DNA of 64,000 nucleotides from Flavobacteriales bacterium (GCA_947454525.1 CANGJM010000002.1:124001-188000), one strand, 5' to 3'. Numbered from the stretch's first letter, positions 54,235 to 63,460 are shown. Translations and numbers: made by a program. The notes: generated from the letters alone by a model not told the origin.

Positions 54235-56523
54235 TTGCGAAGTTTATCGACCCTTATTTTATCACTTTTTTTCATTCTTTACGCAGAATGTTACGCTCAA
54301 CAGAAAATCGGACTGGTTTTAAGTGGAGGTGGAGCAGCTGGTGTAGCGCATGTTGGCGTGTTAAAAGCACTCGAGGAACGCAACATTCCCATTGATTTTA
54401 TTGTAGGAACTTCTGCGGGTGCACTTGTTGCAAGTATGTATGCAAGTGGGTATTCACCGAAAGAGATTGAAGCTTATGTTTTGAGTGAGCCTTTTCAGTT
54501 AATGGTGAAAGGTGAATTGGAGTCGGACAAGAAATTTTACTTTTTTGATGAGTCGAATACAAGCAGCATGTTTAACATTCCGTTTTCGAAGGATAGTATT
54601 CTACAAAAGTCGATTCCCATGTCGTTTGTCAATCCACGTTACTTCGATTTTGAAATGCTGCGCATTTTGGGTCGAACCAGTGCCTCGGTTGGAAATGATT
54701 TCAATCAACTGTTTATCCCTTTTCGCTGTGTAGCGTCGGATGTGGTTCGAAAAGAGAGTGTGGTTTTTTCCAACGGTAATTTGAATGAGGCCGTTCGCGC
54801 ATCGATGACTTTTCCCTTGTATTTGAATCCGATCCGTATCAACGGCGTCCTTTATTTTGATGGTGGCTTGTACGACAATTTCCCTTTGAATGCGATGTAC
54901 GAGCAATTTGATGCAGACTTTATCATTGGAAGTAATGTGACGAAGAATGATATCAAAGCGAATGAAAATGATTTTTTCGGAATGATTTCAAGCATGATGA
55001 CCACACCAACAAATTATGCATTACCCTGTCAAGAAGGAATCATCATTGAGCCCAAAACAGAAGTTGGAACGTTTGACTTCAAAGATGTACAGCAGGCAAT
55101 TAATGATGGTTATCAAGCAACACTCTTGAAATTAGACTCATTAGAACAATTTATTACGGTACGTGAAAATCCAGATTCGCTTGCAAGCCGAAGAGCAGGA
55201 TTCCGAGGGGGAGTGCCTCCGATTCAGGTTTCCTCTGTTAAAACAGCACCGATCAAAAAGAATGAATTCAAGTACGCGAATAAATTTATCTTACCTAAAC
55301 GAAGTCACCGCATTTTAGATGAGGAGGAATTACAGGAGCGCTATTTCCGTTTGGCTTCTACACCTCAAATCGACTTTCTTTATCCAAATTTTGAGACGAA
55401 ATCCGACGGGACACTCCAACTCAATTTGCATGTGAAAAAGGCAAAGGAATTCCGTGCAGATTTTGGAGGACTCATTTCGTCGAGAGCGGTTAATACAGGA
55501 TACTTTAACTTAAGTTATCGCAGTATCGGTCGTGTCGCACACAAAGTGAACGCTGAATCGTATTTCGGTAAGTTTTATGGTTCACTCCGGACGAACTATG
55601 AATTAGTTTTTCCATCCGTTTTCCCCATTTCGGTCAATGGTTATTTCACCTTGAATCGTTGGGATTATTTCCGAAGTTTTGCTACGTTTTTTGAGGATGT
55701 CAAGCCTTCATTTCTGGTGCAAAATGAAGCGTATGGTGGTATCAAAGTGAAATTGCCACTCGGTAATAATGCACGTTGGACTTTTGACGCGCGTTATTTT
55801 AGTTTAGAGGACGATTATTATCAGTCAAATCAGTTCACAAATAAGGATACGGCTGATTACACACGTTTTTACGGCACAGCACTTTCTTTGGAATACACAA
55901 AGAACAGTTTGAATAAAAAACAATTTGCGACTGAAGGACATTTTTTCCAAGTCAAGTCAAGGTATGTCAACGGATTTGAACGCACAGTTCCAGGAACGAC
56001 GTCCATTTTAAAGGATACGGTGGAAAAAGACCATCAATGGTTAAGTCTACAAGCGGAATTCCAATCTTTTTTCTTGAAAAACGGTCCATTTCATCTTGGT
56101 TTCCATGGGAAGACTGTGTTAAATAGTCAATCACTGTTCGCGAATTATACAGCGAGTCTATTATCGATGCCGGCATTCAACTTAATTCCAGACATGGAGA
56201 CTTTTTTCTTGCCTGAGTACCGTGCAACGCAATACTTTTCACTTGGAACAAATTTGATTTTTGAGTTGGCGAATAAACTGGATTTGCGTTTAGATGTTTA
56301 TTATTTTCAACCCATCGTTCAGTTGCAGCAAAATCAAGATGGAACCATTCAGTATGGCAAGCCATTACAAGTGCATTCGATGGTAGCGTCAAGTTCCATT
56401 TTATATGAAACTCCTATCGGTCCTGTCAGAGCTACCTTAAATTATTTTCCAGCACAAGAAAGTCCATTGTTTTTCCAACTCAGCTTTGGCTACATTTTGT
56501 TTAACGAACGCGCCGTTCGTTAG
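54235..56523 (+). CDS. Patatin-like phospholipase fused to an outer-membrane barrel (type Vd autotransporter-like)
   Basis: The promoter overlaps the track start, so I prefer the TTG at 54235, giving MRSLSTLILSLFFILYAECYAQ as signal peptide (762 residues). The patatin domain (about 25-310) has the oxyanion motif SGGGAAGVAHVGVLKALEE, the nucleophile in GTSAGALVASMY, and the catalytic Asp in DGGLYDNFPL. A POTRA-like segment follows (about 365-410), then a C-terminal Omp85-type barrel ending in NERAVR. This is the layout of PlpD/FplA proteins that export their own patatin domain. Phospholipase activity at the surface is expected; target lipids are unknown. Confidence 0.87.
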   Translation: MRSLSTLILSLFFILYAECYAQQKIGLVLSGGGAAGVAHVGVLKALEERNIPIDFIVGTSAGALVASMYASGYSPKEIEAYVLSEPFQLMVKGELESDKKFYFFDESNTSSMFNIPFSKDSILQKSIPMSFVNPRYFDFEMLRILGRTSASVGNDFNQLFIPFRCVASDVVRKESVVFSNGNLNEAVRASMTFPLYLNPIRINGVLYFDGGLYDNFPLNAMYEQFDADFIIGSNVTKNDIKANENDFFGMISSMMTTPTNYALPCQEGIIIEPKTEVGTFDFKDVQQAINDGYQATLLKLDSLEQFITVRENPDSLASRRAGFRGGVPPIQVSSVKTAPIKKNEFKYANKFILPKRSHRILDEEELQERYFRLASTPQIDFLYPNFETKSDGTLQLNLHVKKAKEFRADFGGLISSRAVNTGYFNLSYRSIGRVAHKVNAESYFGKFYGSLRTNYELVFPSVFPISVNGYFTLNRWDYFRSFATFFEDVKPSFLVQNEAYGGIKVKLPLGNNARWTFDARYFSLEDDYYQSNQFTNKDTADYTRFYGTALSLEYTKNSLNKKQFATEGHFFQVKSRYVNGFERTVPGTTSILKDTVEKDHQWLSLQAEFQSFFLKNGPFHLGFHGKTVLNSQSLFANYTASLLSMPAFNLIPDMETFFLPEYRATQYFSLGTNLIFELANKLDLRLDVYYFQPIVQLQQNQDGTIQYGKPLQVHSMVASSSILYETPIGPVRATLNYFPAQESPLFFQLSFGYILFNERAVR
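56503..56521. terminator. Perfect hairpin spanning the patatin gene's stop
   Basis: AACGAACG and CGTTCGTT pair perfectly around a 3-nt loop at the very end of the patatin gene, between convergent genes 14 bp apart. It encodes LFNERAVR and may serve both transcripts, though no T-run follows. Confidence 0.5.
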
Positions 56524-56537
56524 AAACGTCGTTGCGA

Positions 56538-59102
56538 TTAGATAAGTCCTCGAGAGCGAAGGAATTCGTCTAAGCTTTCAATGTCGCCATACAATACTTC
56601 ACGGGCTTTACTTCCTTGGAATGCCCCGATGATTCCCATGCCTTCTAATTGATCGACAATTCGACCAGCGCGGTTGTATCCAAGTTTCAGCTTGCGCTGC
56701 AATAAGCTCGCAGAACCTTGTTGATTGATCACCACAATGCGTGCAGAGTCTACGAACATTGGGTCAATTTCATTCATGTCCATTTCGCCTCCTGATTCAC
56801 TGCCTTCTGGCGTGTATTCTGGAAGAATGAGTGCTTCGGGATAAGCGCGTTGGTCCCCAATGAAGCTACAAATTTCTTCGACTTCAGGAGTGTCAACGAA
56901 TCCACATTGTAAACGCTTGATGTCTGATCCTGTCGAAATCAACATGTCTCCTCGTCCGATCAATTGATCTGCTCCAGATGCATCCAAGATTGTTCTCGAG
57001 TCAATTTTCGAGAGAACACGGAAGGCAATGCGGGCAGGGAAGTTGGCTTTGATCATACCCGTTATGACATTCACGGAAGGACGTTGTGTGGCAACAATCA
57101 AGTGAATTCCAATCGCACGTGCAAGTTGAGCGATACGCGCAATCGGATGTTCTACTTCTTTTCCAGCCGTCATGATTAGATCGGCGAACTCATCAATCAA
57201 CACAACAATATACGGTAAATAACGGTGTCCTTTTTCTGGATTTAATCGTCGAGCAATGAATTTAGCGTTGTATTCTTTAATTGTTCGAACGCCTGCAACT
57301 TTGAGTAATTCATAGCGCTCATCCATTTCGATACACAAGGAATTTAAGGTGTTTACCACTTTGGATGTGTCGGTGATAATCGCATCCTCTTCTCCCGGTA
57401 ATTTCGCTAAAAAGTGGCGTTCAATTTTGTTGTACAAGGTTAATTCTACCTTTTTCGGATCCACCAAGACAAATTTTACTTGCGCTGGATGTTTCTTGTA
57501 AAGAATGGAAATCAAGATGGCATTTAGTCCTACAGACTTTCCTTGTCCAGTTGCACCTGCAACCAAAAGGTGAGGCATTTTTGTTAAGTCGAAAACAAAT
57601 GTTTCATTGGTGATGGTTTTCCCCATGACGATTGGAAGTTCACCGTCGAAATGTTGGAATTTATCGGAGGCGATCAATGAGCGCATGCTCACCATTTCCG
57701 GATTCGAATTCGGAACCTCAATACCGATTGTTCCTTTCCCAGGGATTGGTGCAATGATACGGATTCCTAAAGCGGATAAACTCAAGGCAATATCATCTTC
57801 CAAGTTTTTGATTTTGGAAATACGAACTCCAGGCGCAGGGACAATTTCATAAAGGGTAACGGTAGGTCCAACCGTCGCTTTGATTTTCGCAATTTCAATT
57901 TTATAATGCTGAAGCGTTTGAACAATCTTGTCTTTATTCGTTTCCAATTCTTCTTTACTCACGGAAACACCGCTTGTTCCCCAGTCCCTCATCAAATCCA
58001 ATGGAGGCAGGACGTAGCCCTCCAAATCTTTGGTTGGATCGTATTCTCCATATTCGCTCACCAGTCTTTTGGCTAAATCGTCGTCGTCTGATTTCTGCGA
58101 TGCATTTGCACCCATAATTGGAGCTGGACTAGGAGGAATAACCACACTTGGTTCTGGTTCTCTTGCGATTTCAATTTCAAATCCATCGTCAGTATCTTCT
58201 TCCTTTTCAGGGAATTTCGACGATACGATTAATTCACTTTCATCAAAAAACACATCTTCGTCCTCTTCGTCTTGTGCGGAGAAATCAACTGTTTCAGAGA
58301 TGACATCTGATTTTATTTGTTCGTCCTTGATGGTGTTCACAACGAAAATGTCTTCGAAGGTATGGCGGTCTTCATCCATTTTTTCTGGAGAGATTTCTGA
58401 CGCAGATGCTTCTTTCTCACGGCTAAAAATAAAGTCCAGCCATTTAGCATAGTTTGGATTAAAGATTAAGGTCGTAATGATGTAAAGGAAAACCAAACTT
58501 AAGGCAAAGGAACCAAAACTTCCTAGGGTCAGCGTGAGCCATTCGTTCACGTAAAATCCAAAAGTTCCACCGAGGTAATTCAAGTTTTCACTAAAGAAAC
58601 CTAGAAAAACGGATCCCCAAAGCATGTAGGCAATGGTAATCGTGAATGACCTTCCTAACGCAACGATGGTATAGTCAAACAGGACGCGTATACCGGAAAT
58701 AAACAACAGGAAGCAAATTCCGAAAGATGTAATTCCAAAAAGACGGTAAATCAAAAGGTGAGAGGTCCATGCGCCAAATTTCCCAAGCCAGTTCTGAACA
58801 GGAGCCTCGGCCGTATCAAAAATATAATCAAGAAAGGAACGTTGTAAAATGCGGTCTTGGTCTTCGGTCCAGGTAAACAAGTAAGATAAACACGCAAGAA
58901 ACAAATAAATGGAAAGTAAGGTCATGGTGGAACCAAGAATTACTTTCAATCGTTTTGAATCAAAATTACCGGCAAAGTTCCACCTTGCAGGTGTTTTTTC
59001 CTTACTAGGTTTTGGGGCTTTCTCTTCTTTTCTTTTCGTTGTCGAACCACTAGGATTTTCAGTTCCAGCCTCTCTCTTTGGTGTAAATTCGTTGTCTTCC
59101 AT
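56538..59102 (-). CDS. ftsK: DNA translocase FtsK
   Basis: Septal DNA pump that clears chromosomes and aids dimer resolution. The 854-residue protein has four N-terminal membrane helices (about 48-225), an acidic linker (about 235-360), the FtsK alpha/beta motor with Walker A GATGQGKSVG and Walker B VVLIDEFADLIM, and a C-terminal gamma winged-helix domain (VVINQQGSASLLQRKLKLGYNRAGRIVDQLEGMGIIG). The linker is shorter than in E. coli, as is normal here. It is convergent with the patatin gene. A TATCTTCG near-consensus element lies just upstream. Confidence 0.96.
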   Translation of the reverse strand: MEDNEFTPKREAGTENPSGSTTKRKEEKAPKPSKEKTPARWNFAGNFDSKRLKVILGSTMTLLSIYLFLACLSYLFTWTEDQDRILQRSFLDYIFDTAEAPVQNWLGKFGAWTSHLLIYRLFGITSFGICFLLFISGIRVLFDYTIVALGRSFTITIAYMLWGSVFLGFFSENLNYLGGTFGFYVNEWLTLTLGSFGSFALSLVFLYIITTLIFNPNYAKWLDFIFSREKEASASEISPEKMDEDRHTFEDIFVVNTIKDEQIKSDVISETVDFSAQDEEDEDVFFDESELIVSSKFPEKEEDTDDGFEIEIAREPEPSVVIPPSPAPIMGANASQKSDDDDLAKRLVSEYGEYDPTKDLEGYVLPPLDLMRDWGTSGVSVSKEELETNKDKIVQTLQHYKIEIAKIKATVGPTVTLYEIVPAPGVRISKIKNLEDDIALSLSALGIRIIAPIPGKGTIGIEVPNSNPEMVSMRSLIASDKFQHFDGELPIVMGKTITNETFVFDLTKMPHLLVAGATGQGKSVGLNAILISILYKKHPAQVKFVLVDPKKVELTLYNKIERHFLAKLPGEEDAIITDTSKVVNTLNSLCIEMDERYELLKVAGVRTIKEYNAKFIARRLNPEKGHRYLPYIVVLIDEFADLIMTAGKEVEHPIARIAQLARAIGIHLIVATQRPSVNVITGMIKANFPARIAFRVLSKIDSRTILDASGADQLIGRGDMLISTGSDIKRLQCGFVDTPEVEEICSFIGDQRAYPEALILPEYTPEGSESGGEMDMNEIDPMFVDSARIVVINQQGSASLLQRKLKLGYNRAGRIVDQLEGMGIIGAFQGSKAREVLYGDIESLDEFLRSRGLI

Positions 59103-59187
59103 TCGCTATATATGCAATATCCAACGAAGATAGGCGATAAGGTCACATTTCTAACGGAAAAAACGGAATTGTATAAACAAGAATTTG

Positions 59188-59841
59188 TTAGTTATTCGGG
59201 ATGCTGGAATTTCCTGAATTCGCGGACTTTTCCATAAATGCTTTCAGGCTAATTTTTTGGTAATCAGTAGGAATCATAAACAACGACAATGGCGGAATTT
59301 TTTTGTCAATTGATTCAAGCGTATACTTGTATAATCCATGGTCATTCACGATAAAATATTGTAGGAGTAGTCCCGGTGCATCTGTAAATGAGCCCAAATA
59401 TTGAGCGGAAATTTTCGGTGTGTACACAACGGTCAATTCATTTTGGATCAGCGTATATTTTGCCGCTAATTTTTTACCTTTCAAACCAGCAATTTTTGAA
59501 TGTCCCTTTGTTGGGTGAAACGTATACGTTTTTGCCGTTGTATCATCCGGACTATCCTTAATCTGCACGGCGAATTTCTCTTGATCTAGTTCAATAAGAA
59601 CATATTTCTTCTGGTAAATCAAATGTTTGATGGTTTCCTGTTTACCAAAGTCGGAACTGAAATTTACAATTTTAATGAGGGAATCCCGAGCGAAAATGAT
59701 CATTTTTGCTTGAACAGAATCCTTCACATCCACGCGTTCAATTCGGTAGGTCAAAGTCCCGCTGAAATGATTCGCATCCTGTCCCCAACAGACCTCAAGG
59801 CTGAAGGAAAATAACACAGTGAAAAGAAGTAATTTGATCAT
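59188..59841 (-). CDS. Secreted protein, GLPGLI/DUF4412-like
   Basis: The track start (59877) lies inside a perfect promoter element (TATATTTG, 59875-59882), so I use the ATG at 59841: MIKLLLFTVLFSFSLEVCWGQ is a clean signal peptide (217 residues). The mature protein is beta-rich: HFSGTLTYRIERVD, VYTPKISAQYLGSFTDAPGLLLQYFIVND and YKYTLESIDKKIPPLSLFMIP. The APGLLLQY turn recalls the GLPGLI motif of a Bacteroidota secreted family, and DUF4412-type proteins share this shape. It may bind lipid or act in envelope function; the assignment is tentative. Confidence 0.75.
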   Translation of the reverse strand: MIKLLLFTVLFSFSLEVCWGQDANHFSGTLTYRIERVDVKDSVQAKMIIFARDSLIKIVNFSSDFGKQETIKHLIYQKKYVLIELDQEKFAVQIKDSPDDTTAKTYTFHPTKGHSKIAGLKGKKLAAKYTLIQNELTVVYTPKISAQYLGSFTDAPGLLLQYFIVNDHGLYKYTLESIDKKIPPLSLFMIPTDYQKISLKAFMEKSANSGNSSIPNN

Positions 59842-59874
59842 GTTTGGGATTCGAAATTGTTCAATTGATGTGAA

Positions 59875-59882
59875 CAAATATA
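59875..59882 (-). promoter_or_regulatory. Promoter -7 element of the GLPGLI/DUF4412-like gene
   Basis: The minus strand reads TATATTTG (exact TAnnTTTG), 33 bp before the ATG at 59841. Confidence 0.55.
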
Positions 59883-59936
59883 CCGAATATTGAAGAAGTT
59901 CAGGAGCTCCAAATCAATACTTCCTATAGAAAGTTG

Positions 59937-59944
59937 TAAATTTG
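59937..59944 (+). promoter_or_regulatory. Arginase-argS promoter -7 element
   Basis: TAAATTTG is an exact TAnnTTTG match. It covers the TTG start used in the ORF track (59942), so translation must begin at one of the ATGs downstream (59954 or 59969). Confidence 0.6.
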
Positions 59945-59968
59945 TCGAGCCCGATGAAAGGGAGTATT

Positions 59969-60904
59969 ATGAATCGTCAATTACAATTTATTTTTAATCC
60001 TTCGGAATTAGGCGCTGGAACGCGCGGGGCTTCCTTAGGTCCTGAAGCAATTCGTGCTGCTGCAAGAGCTCAAAATTCCACTTTGTTTTCAGAATACCCA
60101 GTGTACACCTTGCCGAATCGAAATGATTTGTTGGATCGTCCAACGAACTTTCCCTACGCAAAACGCATTGATGGAGTCCTTCAAATTTTTGAAGGAATTA
60201 AAACACAAGTGAAGGAAGCAATTGATTCCGGAATGTTTCCACTAATCATCGCTGGTGATCATTCTTCCGCAGGAGGGACGATGGCTGGATTGAAATTGGC
60301 TTACCCAGGAAAACGTTTAGGAGTTTTGTGGATCGATGCTCATGCAGATCTTCACTCACCTTATACGACTCCATCCGGGAATATTCATGGAATGCCCATA
60401 GCAACGGCTTTAGGAGTGGACCAGTCTGACCTACAGAAAAACAACTTGGATTTGACCACCATGCAATATTGGAATCAGTTGAAAAGTCATTCGTTAAAGC
60501 CCGCAGACCTTATTTACATCGGTGTACGCGACGTAGAAGAAGAAGAAATTCATGCGATGAAACAACTGAATCTTCGCAATTATACCGTGAAGGAATTAAG
60601 AGACCGAGGATTACAAACGTGTATCGACGAAATTTCAGAGAAATTACAAGCGTGTGACATCGTTTACGTTTCCTTCGATGTTGACTCCATGGATCCAAGT
60701 GAAACTTCCTACGGAACGGGAACTCCTGTCCCGATGGGAATTAGCTTTGATGAAGCGAAGTCTATTCTGACAAGTATGTCCAAACTGAATAATTTGGCTT
60801 GCATGGAGCTTGTTGAAGTGAATCCATGTTTGGATAATGAAAAAAATAAAATGGCTGAACGATCATTTGAATTGATTAATTCGCTGGTAAAAAGTTTAAA
60901 ATAA
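59969..60904 (+). CDS. Arginase family ureohydrolase
   Basis: Manganese hydrolase, probably arginine to ornithine plus urea. The ATG at 59969 gives MNRQLQFIFNPSELGAGTRG (311 residues), a length like other arginases; the ATG at 59954 is a second option. All metal-binding motifs are present: AGDHSSAGGTMAGL, WIDAHADLHSP, GNIHGMP, and SFDVDSMDPSETSYGTGTP. The last is strongly family-like with the two Asp ligands. It is 2 bp before argS, so arginine breakdown and arginine charging share a message. Agmatinase or formimidoglutamase are alternatives, but SPYTTPSGNIHGMP favours arginase. Confidence 0.9.
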   Translation: MNRQLQFIFNPSELGAGTRGASLGPEAIRAAARAQNSTLFSEYPVYTLPNRNDLLDRPTNFPYAKRIDGVLQIFEGIKTQVKEAIDSGMFPLIIAGDHSSAGGTMAGLKLAYPGKRLGVLWIDAHADLHSPYTTPSGNIHGMPIATALGVDQSDLQKNNLDLTTMQYWNQLKSHSLKPADLIYIGVRDVEEEEIHAMKQLNLRNYTVKELRDRGLQTCIDEISEKLQACDIVYVSFDVDSMDPSETSYGTGTPVPMGISFDEAKSILTSMSKLNNLACMELVEVNPCLDNEKNKMAERSFELINSLVKSLK

Positions 60905-60906
60905 CG

Positions 60907-62808
60907 ATGGAAAATCACATAAAAGCGCTCATTCTAGAACACGCAACGACCTTGTTTGGACAAGAGATTGATGAACAATTGATTCAATTTCAAGTGACAA
61001 GAAAAGACGTGGAAGGAGATTTGACTTTAGTCGTTTTTCCTTTCGTGAAATTGCTTCGTTGTACACCTTTAGAAGCCGGACAAAAAATCGGAGACTTCAT
61101 CGAACAGCATGTTTCTGATGTGGAGAAGTGCATTGTCGTGAATGGATTCTTGAACATTGTTTTCTCCAATAACTACTGGTTGACACAGTTAAATGAGGTG
61201 TATCAAACGGCTTCTTACGGATTTGCTCCAAAAGGGTCAAGGCCGACAATCATGGTGGAATATTCTTCACCCAATACAAATAAGCCTTTGCATTTGGGAC
61301 ACCTTCGAAATAATTTCTTGGGATACTCTGTCGCTGAGATTTTGAAGGCGGATGGACACGAAGTCATCAAAACACAGGTGATTAATGACCGTGGAATTCA
61401 CATCTGTAAAAGCATGTTGGCGTGGGAGAAATTCTCGCCTTTGAATGAGAAGGGTGAACGCGAAACTCCACAAAACACTGGGTTAAAAGGCGATAAACTC
61501 GTAGGAAAGTACTACGTTGAATTTGATAAGAACTTGCAAAAGGAAGCCAAAGAACTCATTTCCGCTTGGGAAACGGGTGATTTTTCTTCCTGCTCGAATG
61601 AGGTAAAAACAGCTTTTACCAATTTTCAAACGGCAAAAATCGATAAGGACGAAAAAGCCATCCAAGGAATTGATGATAAAATCAAGGAATTGGCAAAGAA
61701 TAATACAAGTATCCTACTAGAAGCCAAAGAAATGTTGGTGAAATGGGAAGCACGCGATCCACAGGTTTATTTATTGTGGACCACCATGAATTCATGGGTA
61801 TATGATGGTTTCGAAAGTACATACACGAAAATGGGTGTGGACTTCGATAAGTTGTATTTTGAATCGGAAACCTATTTGTTAGGAAAAGACCAAGTGATCC
61901 AAGGAATCGCGGATGGTGTCTTTTTTCAAAAACCTGATGGTTCTGTGTGGATCGATTTAACCGCTGATGGCCTAGACGAAAAGTTAGTGCTTCGTTCGGA
62001 CGGAACTGCTGTATACATGACGCAGGATATCGGAACGGCAATTGACCGTTTTCATGATTTTCCGAGCCTAAATGGAATGGTGTACACCGTTGGAAATGAG
62101 CAAGATTACCATTTCAAAGTGTTGTTCTTGATTCTGAAAAAATTGGGCTATGCTTGGGCGGAAAATTGCTTCCATTTGTCCTACGGAATGGTGGATTTAC
62201 CTACTGGAAAAATGAAATCCCGTGAGGGAACAGTGGTCGATGCGGATGATTTGATGGATGAAGTCATTGAGAAAGCAGAAGAGATGACCAAGGAGCGTGG
62301 ACACATCGAATCCTTAAGTCCAGAGGAGCGCACTGCGCTTTTTGAACAAATTGGTTTAGGTGGACTGAAATATTATTTATTGAAGGTAGATCCGAAAAAA
62401 CGCATGATGTTTAATCCCGAAGAGTCGATTGACTTAACAGGAAATACGGGTCCGTTTATCCAATATGCACATGCCCGAATTTCAACTTTGTTGGAGCGTG
62501 CTGGACAAATTGATTTGAGTGAAATCCAAACGGCGGATTTGATTCATGAGGAAAAGGAAATCATCAAATTATTGACTCAATTCCCGCAAACCATTCACGA
62601 AGCAGCAAGTGGCTATTCTCCGGCAATCGTTGCGAATTACATTTATGATTTGGTGAAGAACTACAATCATTTTTATCAAGCAGTGAAAATTCTATCCGAA
62701 GAAAACACAGCGAATAAAAACCTACGATTAGCGTTGAGCGAATGTGTGCGACGCGCGATTCAGCAAAGCTTAATGGTATTAGGTGTGCAGGCACCGATGA
62801 AGATGTAA
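60907..62808 (+). CDS. argS: Arginine--tRNA ligase
   Basis: Class I synthetase that charges tRNA-Arg. The 633-residue protein begins with the Arg-specific N-terminal domain (Add1), has the HIGH-equivalent in EYSSPNTNKPLHLGHLRNNFLG, KTQVINDRGIHICKSM, LRSDGTAVYMTQDIGTAIDR, YGMVDLPTGKMKSREGTVVDADDLM, and a C-terminal DALR anticodon-binding domain ending QQSLMVLGVQAPMKM. A Lys/Glu-rich stretch (about residues 220-275) looks like the usual insertion seen in Bacteroidota ArgS. It sits 2 bp after the arginase gene. Confidence 0.97.
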   Translation: MENHIKALILEHATTLFGQEIDEQLIQFQVTRKDVEGDLTLVVFPFVKLLRCTPLEAGQKIGDFIEQHVSDVEKCIVVNGFLNIVFSNNYWLTQLNEVYQTASYGFAPKGSRPTIMVEYSSPNTNKPLHLGHLRNNFLGYSVAEILKADGHEVIKTQVINDRGIHICKSMLAWEKFSPLNEKGERETPQNTGLKGDKLVGKYYVEFDKNLQKEAKELISAWETGDFSSCSNEVKTAFTNFQTAKIDKDEKAIQGIDDKIKELAKNNTSILLEAKEMLVKWEARDPQVYLLWTTMNSWVYDGFESTYTKMGVDFDKLYFESETYLLGKDQVIQGIADGVFFQKPDGSVWIDLTADGLDEKLVLRSDGTAVYMTQDIGTAIDRFHDFPSLNGMVYTVGNEQDYHFKVLFLILKKLGYAWAENCFHLSYGMVDLPTGKMKSREGTVVDADDLMDEVIEKAEEMTKERGHIESLSPEERTALFEQIGLGGLKYYLLKVDPKKRMMFNPEESIDLTGNTGPFIQYAHARISTLLERAGQIDLSEIQTADLIHEEKEIIKLLTQFPQTIHEAASGYSPAIVANYIYDLVKNYNHFYQAVKILSEENTANKNLRLALSECVRRAIQQSLMVLGVQAPMKM

Positions 62809-62874
62809 GGATCATTTCTGCGTTTTCATTTCGATTCATTCCTGTCTTTTTTGCTTAACTTAAAGTAAAAAAGC

Positions 62875-63372
62875 ATGTCCGCTAATTTTAGAAAAAGCCA
62901 ATTTCGAATTCCCGATTGGGATTACCGAAAGGATGGAGCATATTTTATCACTATTTGCACGAAGAACAGCATTCATTTTTTCGGGGAAATAAACCAGCGT
63001 AAAATGATCTTATCTGAAATTGGTAAAATTGCGGAAGAATGTTGGTTGGAAATTGAAGGCCATTTCCCGAATGTTCATTTAAGGGAATTTGTTGTGATGC
63101 CGGATCATATGCATGGAATAATTGTCATTGATAAATCAATTTCTGTAAATACAGATCTCTTGTTGAAAGAAAATCGATTTCAAAATATCGGTAGTCAATC
63201 AATTTCAACCATCGTTGGATCATTTAAATCGGCAGTTTCAAGAAAATCACGTGAAATTAATCCCGAATTTGCATGGCACCCTCGTTTTCATGATCGGGTC
63301 ATTCGATCGTCCGTGGAATTGGATAGAATTGAAAATTATATTTCCAAAAACGTTGAAAATTATCATTCGTAG
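62875..63372 (+). CDS. REP-associated tyrosine transposase (RAYT, TnpA-REP/Y1 family)
   Basis: The 165-residue protein matches single-strand HUH transposases that mobilise REP sequences: WDYRKDGAYFITICTKNSIHFFG at the N-terminus, HxH in VVMPDHMHGIIVID, and the nucleophilic Tyr region RIENYISKNVENY at the C-terminus. There are no inverted terminal repeats of a DDE type. The stop codon TAG is part of a GTAG tetranucleotide just before a perfect palindrome (63373-63392), and a second palindrome lies 44 bp on. That arrangement is typical of RAYT-REP units. It lies between argS and topB, without operon partners. Confidence 0.9.
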   Translation: MSANFRKSQFRIPDWDYRKDGAYFITICTKNSIHFFGEINQRKMILSEIGKIAEECWLEIEGHFPNVHLREFVVMPDHMHGIIVIDKSISVNTDLLLKENRFQNIGSQSISTIVGSFKSAVSRKSREINPEFAWHPRFHDRVIRSSVELDRIENYISKNVENYHS

Positions 63373-63392
63373 ACGCAGGGCATGCCCTGCGT
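63369..63392 (+). repeat. REP-like palindrome 1 with GTAG tetranucleotide
   Basis: ACGCAGGGCATGCCCTGCGT (63373-63392) is a perfect 20-bp palindrome, directly preceded by GTAG (63369-63372). GTAG is the classical tetranucleotide recognised by RAYT proteins; its last three bases are the RAYT stop codon. Confidence 0.85.
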
Positions 63393-63432
63393 GAATGGTG
63401 ATTTACGATTATTTGGGTGCACAGTTCATGCT

Positions 63433-63460
63433 GTATACACAGGGCATGCCCTGTGTGTAC
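63433..63460. repeat. REP-like palindrome 2
   Basis: The core ACACAGGGCATGCCCTGTGT (63437-63456) is a perfect 20-bp palindrome, extended to 28 bp with one G-T pair. It shares the AGGGCATGCCCT centre with palindrome 1; the outer arms differ in a compensatory way, so base pairing is retained. Confidence 0.85.

Noticed and set aside
57607-58452. Two plus-strand ORFs inside ftsK (57607-57852 and 58030-58452)
   Set aside because: Both are antisense to clear ftsK coding sequence; the Ser-rich 140-residue product comes from the acidic linker read backwards.
63373-63460. CRISPR array
   Set aside because: Only two palindromic units with a 44-bp gap, next to a RAYT gene; no regular spacers or cas genes. 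REP-type repeats explain them better.
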